From contig CALBKB010000044.1 in assembly GCA_937892635.1 (NCBI GenBank), forward strand, positions 1 through 11,627: DNA of 11,627 nucleotides, given 5' to 3'. The notes below the pieces were generated by a model. It did not search any database, had not been told where the DNA came from, and was given only the letters and a program-made list of their open reading frames with translations. Position numbers and translations under genes: made by a program. This document shows positions 5,987-11,627 of the stretch, piece after piece (within the stretch, counting starts at the first letter, position 1; every line of letters begins with the position of its first letter). Source of the DNA: an uncultured Clostridia bacterium. GTDB lineage: Bacteria; Bacillota; Clostridia; Oscillospirales; UMGS1783.

Positions 5987-6394
5987 ATGGATAGACGATT
6001 GGCCCGAAAAGAGGCACTCCGTTTGTTGTTTGATTATTCGTTTAACGGAGAAAAAAGTGTTGATGTTCTATTCGATTGTGCCGCACAAGCACGTGATTTT
6101 GAGCCGGACGAGTTTGTTAATACTCTTGTCAGCGGCGTTATCGAAAAGGTTGATGATCTGGATACTATCATTGAAACAAACCTAAAGGGATGGAAGAAAA
6201 ATCGGATTTCCCGTGTCGTTCTTACTATTCTTCGTATGGCTATTTATGAAATTCTGTATATTGACAGTGTTCCCGTCAGCGTATCCATCAATGAAGCTGT
6301 TGAGCTAGCAAAAGTATTCGGCGATGACAAGGATGCGCCTTTCGTTAACGGCCTATTAGGCAGCGTAGCTCGCGCTGTTGAGGCAGGCGAATAA
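5987..6394 (+). CDS. nusB: NusB transcription antitermination factor
   Basis: NusB binds BoxA RNA with NusE (ribosomal protein S10) and supports antitermination of rRNA operons. The 135-residue all-helical protein has usual NusB length. The N-terminal signature RRLARKEALRLLFDYSF (3-19) holds the arginine-rich RNA-binding helix. The C-terminal signature RISRVVLTILRMAIYEILY (73-91) is followed by VPVSVSINEAVELAKVFGDD and the final FVNGLLGSVAR. GGAGG (5978-5982) is 4 bases before the ATG. It is the first gene of the housekeeping cluster, and its stop overlaps the xseA start (TAATG). In B. subtilis folD follows nusB; here xseA follows directly. Confidence 0.96.
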   Translation: MDRRLARKEALRLLFDYSFNGEKSVDVLFDCAAQARDFEPDEFVNTLVSGVIEKVDDLDTIIETNLKGWKKNRISRVVLTILRMAIYEILYIDSVPVSVSINEAVELAKVFGDDKDAPFVNGLLGSVARAVEAGE

Positions 6395-7617
6395 TGAATG
6401 CCATTACCGTTAAACAACTAAATACTTATGTAAAAGCATTAATTGAATCCGATGTGCGCCTGCATCATGTGGTGGTAAAAGGCGAATTGTCAAACTTTAA
6501 GCATCACAGTTCGGGACATTGCTATTTCAGTCTTAAATATGATGGTTGCGTTGTTCGTGCCGTTATGTTTCGCTCATCCGCCATTAAGATGACCTTTATC
6601 CCCAAAGATGGCATGCAGGTTATTGCACAGGGAAGGGTATCCGTCTTTGAACGTGACGGTAATTATCAATTATATGTGGATAGCATGTCAATGGACGGGC
6701 AGGGCGATTTATATCTTGCCTTCGAAATGCTCAAACAAAAACTCGAAGCGGAGGGATTGTTTGACGCATCAAGAAAGCGGCCGTTACCTAAAACGCCCTT
6801 GCGTGTAGGCGTCATTACCTCACCAACAGGTGCAGCCGTGCGAGATATTATCAACGTTCTCGGCCGTCGTTTCCCAACGGCAAAAATCAGCCTATATCCC
6901 GTGTTGGTACAAGGACCGGGGGCAGCAGCATCCATTTGTGAGGCCTTGAACTATTTCTCTGACAATCACGCCGCTGATGTACTGATTGTGGGCCGCGGCG
7001 GCGGCTCTATCGAAGATCTGTGGGCCTTTAATGAGGAAAGTGTTGCGCGGACAATAGCGGCGTGCGATATCCCCGTCATTTCGGCCGTTGGTCACGAAAC
7101 TGACTTTACCATCGCTGATTTTGTATCCGATATGCGTGCCCCTACACCGTCTGCCGCAGCCGAATTAGCCGTACCTGACACCTACGCATTGATGAACAAA
7201 TTTGACAATGTCACGGCGAGACTTAAATTACTACTCAACGCCCAAGTCACACAAAAACGCCAACAGCTAAGCTATCTTACCGAGCACTCTACACTCAAAC
7301 ATCCCCATAAAATGCTGGATGAACGGCGTTTGAGTGTCGATCATCTGTGCATGAACATTTGTAATCAAATGCAATTAAAACATGCCGCCCAAAAGGGACG
7401 CTTTAATACGATCGTCGGCAAATTGGATTCCCTCAGTCCCTTGTCGGTTCTAAGCCGAGGTTTTTCGGTTATGCGCGACGAGAAGCAGCAAATCATTAAA
7501 AGCACTACACAGCTATCCATTGGTCAACAACTGCAAGTAGATCTTGTTGACGGACAAGCCGATATTGAAATACTTTCCATTCATCAGAACGAGGAAACAT
7601 ATCATGACAAATACTGA
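6394..7617 (+). CDS. xseA: Exodeoxyribonuclease VII large subunit
   Basis: XseA is the catalytic subunit of exonuclease VII, which degrades single-stranded DNA from both ends into oligonucleotides, in complex with several XseB copies. The protein has 407 residues, shorter than B. subtilis (about 448). An N-terminal OB-fold (about 1-100, with VVVKGELSNFKHHSSGHCYFSLK) is followed by the catalytic domain: LRVGVITSPTGAAVRDI (136-152), VGRGGGSIEDLWAFNEE (199-215) and ISAVGHETDFTIADF (229-243), with the APTPSAAAE block next. The C-terminal helical part, which carries the XseB-binding coiled coil in this family, looks shortened (about 262-407) and ends with LSRGFSVMRDE and a small beta domain. It overlaps nusB by one base and xseB by 14. 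Confidence 0.97.
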   Translation: MNAITVKQLNTYVKALIESDVRLHHVVVKGELSNFKHHSSGHCYFSLKYDGCVVRAVMFRSSAIKMTFIPKDGMQVIAQGRVSVFERDGNYQLYVDSMSMDGQGDLYLAFEMLKQKLEAEGLFDASRKRPLPKTPLRVGVITSPTGAAVRDIINVLGRRFPTAKISLYPVLVQGPGAAASICEALNYFSDNHAADVLIVGRGGGSIEDLWAFNEESVARTIAACDIPVISAVGHETDFTIADFVSDMRAPTPSAAAELAVPDTYALMNKFDNVTARLKLLLNAQVTQKRQQLSYLTEHSTLKHPHKMLDERRLSVDHLCMNICNQMQLKHAAQKGRFNTIVGKLDSLSPLSVLSRGFSVMRDEKQQIIKSTTQLSIGQQLQVDLVDGQADIEILSIHQNEETYHDKY

Positions 7618-7855
7618 TACAACATTAACCTTTGAAGAAAGTTTAAAGCGCTTGGAAGAGATTGTACGCGCCTTAGAAAACGGCGAAACCCCGCTTGAAG
7701 AATCAATCAAGTTGTTTGAAGAAGGCGTAAAATTGTCCGGGCATTGCAACGCCTTATTAGAAGCCGCTGAGCAAAAAGTTTCGGTGCTGACAAAGGATGC
7801 GTCCGGTACCATAACCGAAGCACCCATGTCGGAGATGCACAATGAATATGTTTGA
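7604..7855 (+). CDS. xseB: Exodeoxyribonuclease VII small subunit
   Basis: XseB is the small helical subunit that assembles along the XseA coiled coil to form exonuclease VII. The 83-residue product has usual length. It carries the family signature TFEESLKRLEEIVRALENGETPLEESIKLFEEG at residues 8-40, forming a helical hairpin, and then LSGHCNALLEAAEQKV. ATG 7604 is chosen since GAGGAAA (7591-7597) precedes it; the longer frame from 7544 would add 20 residues encoded within xseA and unlike the family. The 14-base overlap with xseA suits coupled translation of the two subunits. The last 14 bases overlap ispA. Confidence 0.95.
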   Translation: MTNTDTTLTFEESLKRLEEIVRALENGETPLEESIKLFEEGVKLSGHCNALLEAAEQKVSVLTKDASGTITEAPMSEMHNEYV

Positions 7856-8708
7856 GTCTCGCTTATCGCAAATAGAAGCGGCACTGGACGGTTATGTACC
7901 TAACCGAGAAGGGGAAGCCGATGCATTAGTCTTTGACGCCGCAAGATACAGCCTGTTGGCCGGAGGCAAGCGCATAAGACCCATCCTATTATTGGAATTT
8001 GCCAAGCTTTTCGGCACGCCAACCGAAGTAGCTATGCCGTTTGCTTGCGCCTTGGAATGCATCCACACCTATTCTTTGATCCATGATGATATGCCGTGTA
8101 TGGATAACGACGATATGCGTCGCAACCGTCCAACTAACCACAAGGTATACGGCGATGCCATGGCTCTCCTGGCAGGTGATGCCTTACTGAATCGTGCCTA
8201 CGAAATCATGCTCACTGCCATTACCAATGAAAGAACCGCCAAAGCCGCAGCCTATATTGCCGACTGCGCCGGCGTAAACGGCATGGTGGGCGGTCAATGC
8301 ATCGATTTAGCCAATGAAGGAAAGGACATATCGTCCGGCACACTGCATTCAATGCATGCCAAAAAAACAGGCGCACTCATTCGCGCCGCTTGCGTTGGCG
8401 GTGCGCTTTTGGGAACCGATAATACCCGAATCATAGCAACAACCGAACAATATGCGCATGATTTAGGACTTGCCTTTCAGATTATAGATGATATTTTGGA
8501 CGTAGAAGGGGACATGTCCCGCTTGGGTAAAACTATCGGCAAAGACGCCCAGCAAGGAAAAAACACGTTTGTATCAATATACGGCTTGACACAAGCAAAG
8601 GAAATGGCCAAATTACACACACAAAACGCCATGGACGCATTAACACAATTGCCACCCAGTGAATTTCTGATGGAATGTACAAAATTTTTACTTGATAGAA
8701 AATATTAA
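7842..8708 (+). CDS. ispA: Farnesyl diphosphate synthase (type II, bacterial)
   Basis: This enzyme condenses DMAPP/GPP with IPP to give FPP, the precursor for undecaprenyl phosphate and quinone side chains. The 288-residue protein (B. subtilis about 296) has the substrate-binding LAGGKRIRP (39-47), the first aspartate-rich motif DDMPCMD (82-88), RRNRPTNH (93-100) and the second motif DDILD (216-220). A two-residue expansion of the first motif (DDx4D) and Tyr77, five residues before it, fit bacterial FPP synthase rather than GGPP synthase. Product length is nonetheless inferred. GGAG (7831-7834) is 7 bases before ATG 7842; ATG 7848 is a less likely alternative. It overlaps xseB by 14 bases and lies 10 bases before dxs, the entry enzyme of the same pathway. 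Confidence 0.94.
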   Translation: MNMFESRLSQIEAALDGYVPNREGEADALVFDAARYSLLAGGKRIRPILLLEFAKLFGTPTEVAMPFACALECIHTYSLIHDDMPCMDNDDMRRNRPTNHKVYGDAMALLAGDALLNRAYEIMLTAITNERTAKAAAYIADCAGVNGMVGGQCIDLANEGKDISSGTLHSMHAKKTGALIRAACVGGALLGTDNTRIIATTEQYAHDLGLAFQIIDDILDVEGDMSRLGKTIGKDAQQGKNTFVSIYGLTQAKEMAKLHTQNAMDALTQLPPSEFLMECTKFLLDRKY

Positions 8709-8718
8709 CGGTGAAAAG

Positions 8719-10566
8719 ATGAGCATTTTAGATGGTATTAATACACCAACTGATCTCAAAAACTTAAATGCGAAACAATTAAATGAATTGGCCGATGATA
8801 TCCGCAAATATATGATTCAAACCATTTCACGCACCGGCGGACATATTGCTTCGAGTCTCGGCGCCGTTGAACTTACGATTGCTCTGCATCGTGTTTTTGA
8901 ATCTCCTAAAGACAAAATCATTTTTGACGTCGGCCATCAGGCCTATCCGCATAAAATATTAACCGGTCGACGCCATCAAATGCATACTTTGCGCCAATTT
9001 AAGGGCATTAGCGGGTTTCCAAAGCCTCATGAAAGTGAACATGATGCTTTTATCGCCGGCCATGCCAGTACCTCAATATCCGTTGCCCTGGGCTACGCAA
9101 CCGCTGACAAGCAACAGGGAAAGAACAACTATAGTATCGCCGTTATTGGTGACGGTGCCTTAACCGGCGGCATGGCATATGAAGCAATGAGTAATGCCGG
9201 ACGGAGTAATACCAATCTGATTATCCTACTTAACGACAACGGCATGGCTATTTCCCAAACGGTCGGTTCGGTTGCGGGCATTTTAACAAAGATTCGCACC
9301 TCTCGCCGATATTTTCGAGCCAAAGATTACTTGCATCGTTTCATCAGCAAAATCCCTCTCATTGGAAAACCCATCGAAAAATTCATTTCGTTTATCATTC
9401 GCCGCATTAAAGGCGCCATATATAATACAACTATCTTCGAAGATCTTAATTTGGATTACCTCGGCCCCGTTGACGGACATGATATCACCGCACTAACCGT
9501 TATTTTAGAACGAGCAAAACAACTAACACGCCCTTGCGTGATACATGCCGTAACTGTAAAGGGGAAAGGCTTTTCAGCTGCCGAGGACAATCCTATCGCC
9601 TTCCACGGCGCATCCACCTTTAATGCGCAATCCGGCGAGTTTAAATATCATCAAACCGATAGTTTTTCCCATCAATTCGGCGATATTTTATGCGATATGG
9701 CCGCTAAGGATGATAAAATTTGCGCGATAACCGCGGCCATGACAGACGGTTGCGGACTTTGCCGTTTTAGCCAGCAGTACCCCGATCGGTTCTATGATGT
9801 GGGCATTGCCGAGGAACACGCGGTCACCTTTGCTGCCGGACTGGCTGCCGGGGGCATGAAACCGATCGTTGCCATCTATTCTACTTTTATCCAGCGCTGT
9901 GCCGATCAGCTGATCCACGATGTTGCCTTATCCGGGCAAAAGGTCGTTTTCGCCATTGATCGTGCCGGTCTTGTCGGTGCTGACGGTGAAACACACCAAG
10001 GTTTATATGACTTGGCGCTATTACGAAATGCCGGCATTACCGTACTTGCGCCATCCAATTATGACGAACTTAAAACTGCATTTGAAAGGGCCCTATATCA
10101 CATTGACGGTCCTGTTGCTGTCCGATATCCACGAGGAACATCGAAACAAAAGGCGCCCAATGACTATATGTCACAACCGTTTGCCTCGATAAAATCCGGC
10201 AATAACACGGTACTTGTGTCACACGGCGTGAGCATAGATATCGTAAATGAAGCAGCCAAATCCCTCAAGGATGTTGCCATTATAAAAATCAATCAACTTT
10301 GGCCCATATCGCAAGATTTAATTGATGATCTCAAGCGATATGAACATGTAGTTTATGTATCAGAAGAAGAGAAGGCCGGCGCCATTGGAGAATCTATCGC
10401 GGCACAACTGTCCGGATGCATGACACGGGTACACATTTTAGCACCGCATGGATTTGTGGAGCAGGGAAGTGTATCGCAATTACAGCATATGCTCGCCTTG
10501 GATGCACGGAGTATTGCTGAATATTGTCTAAAGGAGTGTACGCATGAGCACCAAGCAACGTCTTGA
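8719..10566 (+). CDS. dxs: 1-deoxy-D-xylulose-5-phosphate synthase
   Basis: DXS is the thiamine-diphosphate enzyme that joins pyruvate and glyceraldehyde-3-phosphate in the first step of the MEP isoprenoid pathway. The protein has 615 residues, usual for the family. Seen in order are GGHIASSLGAVEL (40-52, with His42), FDVGHQAYPHKILTGR (69-84, His73), the TPP motif GDGALTGG (144-151) ending at NDN (172-174), and the pyrimidine-domain block VGIAEEHAVTFAAG (361-374) with the catalytic glutamate at 365. DRAGLVGADGETHQG (414-428) and the PRGT segment of the C-terminal domain follow. ATG 8719 gives the canonical start MSILDGINTPTDLKNL. The longer frame opens at a TTG within ispA without support. 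The ribosome binding site (GGTGA) is weak. The last 23 bases overlap tlyA. Confidence 0.97.
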   Translation: MSILDGINTPTDLKNLNAKQLNELADDIRKYMIQTISRTGGHIASSLGAVELTIALHRVFESPKDKIIFDVGHQAYPHKILTGRRHQMHTLRQFKGISGFPKPHESEHDAFIAGHASTSISVALGYATADKQQGKNNYSIAVIGDGALTGGMAYEAMSNAGRSNTNLIILLNDNGMAISQTVGSVAGILTKIRTSRRYFRAKDYLHRFISKIPLIGKPIEKFISFIIRRIKGAIYNTTIFEDLNLDYLGPVDGHDITALTVILERAKQLTRPCVIHAVTVKGKGFSAAEDNPIAFHGASTFNAQSGEFKYHQTDSFSHQFGDILCDMAAKDDKICAITAAMTDGCGLCRFSQQYPDRFYDVGIAEEHAVTFAAGLAAGGMKPIVAIYSTFIQRCADQLIHDVALSGQKVVFAIDRAGLVGADGETHQGLYDLALLRNAGITVLAPSNYDELKTAFERALYHIDGPVAVRYPRGTSKQKAPNDYMSQPFASIKSGNNTVLVSHGVSIDIVNEAAKSLKDVAIIKINQLWPISQDLIDDLKRYEHVVYVSEEEKAGAIGESIAAQLSGCMTRVHILAPHGFVEQGSVSQLQHMLALDARSIAEYCLKECTHEHQATS

Positions 10567-11347
10567 CATCATATTGTGCGAAAAAGGGCTTGCTGATAGC
10601 CGACAAAAGGCACAACAATATATTATGGCCGGCGAGGTGTATGTTAACGACGTTCGCATCGATAAACCGGGAACCTCTGTCCGTGATGACGCTCGTATTG
10701 AGCATCGCGGCGCCGCCTGTCCGTTTGTAAGTCGTGGCGGCTATAAACTGGATAAAGCAATCGGCTGCTTTGCCATCAATTTAAACGGAACAAACTGCAT
10801 GGATATCGGCGCCTCAACCGGTGGCTTTACTGATTGTATGCTGCAAAACGGGGCAAACCACGTATACTGCATTGATGTGGGTTACGGTCAGTTGGCCTGG
10901 AAACTCCGAAACGACGAGCGCGTCACCAATTATGAACGAACAAATGTTCGAGCCTTAACTCATGAGCAGGTTCCTCAACAACTTGACTTTATCAGCATCG
11001 ACGTTTCTTTTATATCTCTGACCTTGGTTTTACCCATAGCAAAACAGTTTCTCAAGCCCAACGGCAGTATTGTTGCTCTCATTAAGCCTCAATTTGAAGC
11101 CGGTCGAGAATTGGTCGGTAAAAACGGTGTTGTGCGCGACCCTAAGGTTCACGCGCAAGTTATAGAAAAAATACTCGCCTTTTGCCATGAACAAGAACTT
11201 GTCGTTTCCGGACTATCTTTTTCTCCCGTTAAGGGGCCGAAAGGAAATATAGAGTTTTTGCTTTATTTGTCAAAGGACAAGGCCGATGTTGATGTGGCGG
11301 CCGTTGTGGAACAGGCTCATCATAATTTGGATGGTGTAAAAGAATGA
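10544..11347 (+). CDS. tlyA: TlyA-family rRNA 2'-O-methyltransferase (S4 + FtsJ domains)
   Basis: TlyA/YqxC proteins methylate ribose 2'-OH groups of rRNA; in mycobacteria this gives capreomycin sensitivity. Older annotations call them hemolysin A. The protein has 267 residues (B. subtilis YqxC about 281). The N-terminal S4 RNA-binding domain spans about 5-60 (QRLDIILCEKGLADSRQKAQ, then GEVYVND). The linker motif SRGGYKL (63-69) leads into a Rossmann methyltransferase domain with the SAM site DIGASTGGFTD (87-97). The likely catalytic tetrad is Lys68, Asp153 (SIDVSFISL), Lys181 (ALIKPQFEAG) and Glu237 (NIEFLLYL). AAGGAG lies 7 bases before the ATG, within the end of dxs. It overlaps nadK by four bases. 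Substrate sites in this organism cannot be read from sequence. Confidence 0.95.
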   Translation: MSTKQRLDIILCEKGLADSRQKAQQYIMAGEVYVNDVRIDKPGTSVRDDARIEHRGAACPFVSRGGYKLDKAIGCFAINLNGTNCMDIGASTGGFTDCMLQNGANHVYCIDVGYGQLAWKLRNDERVTNYERTNVRALTHEQVPQQLDFISIDVSFISLTLVLPIAKQFLKPNGSIVALIKPQFEAGRELVGKNGVVRDPKVHAQVIEKILAFCHEQELVVSGLSFSPVKGPKGNIEFLLYLSKDKADVDVAAVVEQAHHNLDGVKE

Positions 11348-11627
11348 AAACAATTGGTTTGCTGCCTAATCCCATGAAGGATCCGGACTTTTCACTCAGC
11401 AAAAAAATCAGCAACTACTTACATTCCTTAGGCGCACAATTATACACCAATGAACTATATCATGACATGGCGCCCTCCAATGTTACTCTGCTCCCCGTCG
11501 ATGAGATATATAAACAATGCGACTGCGTTATTACACTCGGCGGCGACGGCACCCTGTTACGTGCGGCACAATCCGCCGCACTTGCCAATACGCCTCTTTT
11601 GGGCATAAATTGCGGAAAAATCGGCTA
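11344..11627 (+). CDS. nadK: NAD kinase (5' part, cut by the window edge)
   Basis: This frame runs off the right edge. It starts at an ATG overlapping the tlyA stop (ATGA) and encodes 94 complete codons plus two bases, about one third of a usual NAD kinase. The start MKTIGLLPNPMKD fits the family, and VITLGGDGTLLRAA (about 62-75) holds the GGDGT nucleotide-binding motif with its catalytic aspartate. The next block reads LLGINCGKIG, where the family usually has GIN-x-G-x-LGF. NAD kinase makes NADP from NAD and ATP. The tlyA-nadK pairing is common in clostridia, where argR and recN typically follow. Nothing suggests the gene is broken within the part seen. Confidence 0.93.
   Translation, partial: MKTIGLLPNPMKDPDFSLSKKISNYLHSLGAQLYTNELYHDMAPSNVTLLPVDEIYKQCDCVITLGGDGTLLRAAQSAALANTPLLGINCGKIG

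Noticed and set aside
5955..6185. Plus-strand frame starting upstream of nusB
   Set aside because: It overlaps nusB in another frame, lacks a ribosome binding site, and its product (MNKYSTYLEEVW...) is low-quality sequence with no family resemblance.
7513..7884. Minus-strand frame of 123 codons across the xseA/xseB/ispA junction
   Set aside because: Three well-supported plus-strand genes cover it; it has no ribosome binding site or known domain.
8692..8718. Extended dxs start at TTG 8692
   Set aside because: The added residues MIENINGEK are encoded inside ispA and do not match the DXS N-terminus; ATG 8719 gives the standard start.
10394..10705. Minus-strand frame of 103 codons opposite the dxs/tlyA junction
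   Set aside because: It is a shadow of dxs and the conserved S4 domain of tlyA, with no independent support.
1..11627. Mobile element, CRISPR array, tRNA/rRNA, toxin-antitoxin or defence genes
   Set aside because: Nearly all bases are taken up by recognised chromosomal genes; the only spacers over 50 bases (644-772, 5437-5505, 5878-5986) hold promoters, a hairpin and a terminator, and no long repeats were seen.

Overview
This is ordinary chromosomal DNA from an endospore-forming Firmicute, most likely a member of the Clostridia. The evidence is a complete eight-gene spoIIIA operon and the start of spoIVA, strong AGGAGG-type ribosome binding sites, tightly overlapping genes, and the gene order tlyA-nadK, which I recall as typical of clostridia. 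I cannot name a genus. I see no mobile element, CRISPR array, tRNA or rRNA, and no convincing undescribed system.

Layout. Positions 1-643 (minus strand) hold the N-terminal part of spoIVA, whose frame closes at position 14, far short of family length. A 129-base divergent spacer (644-772) separates it from spoIIIAA and carries a candidate sigma-E promoter and a hairpin that would cover the spoIIIAA ribosome binding site. Positions 773-5436 (plus) are spoIIIAA-AB-AC-AD-AE-AF-AG-AH. A strong vegetative-type promoter then directly abuts the spoIIIAH stop and drives an Asp23/YqhY-family gene (5506-5877), which is closed by a clear intrinsic terminator (about 5886-5929). A second promoter candidate, with a 12-base palindrome over its -10, precedes nusB. 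From 5987 to the right edge the genes are nusB, xseA, xseB, ispA, dxs, tlyA and a 3'-truncated nadK, mostly overlapping by 1-23 bases.

Functional picture. The left half serves sporulation: SpoIVA polymerises on the forespore surface as the coat basement layer, and SpoIIIAA-AH form the mother-cell side of the channel that joins SpoIIQ in the forespore. The right half is housekeeping: antitermination (NusB), exonuclease VII (XseA/XseB), FPP synthase and DXS for MEP-pathway isoprenoids, an S4/FtsJ rRNA methyltransferase (TlyA) and NAD kinase. The order follows the Bacillus subtilis spoIIIA to recN region, but accB/accC are missing between spoIIIAH and the Asp23 gene, folD is missing between nusB and xseA, and spoIVA is placed next to spoIIIA.

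Several starts were moved from the longest open frame on the basis of ribosome binding sites and family alignment: spoIVA to 643, spoIIIAB to a TTG at 1710, spoIIIAC to 2203, spoIIIAF to 3896, spoIIIAG to 4377, xseB to 7604 and dxs to 8719.
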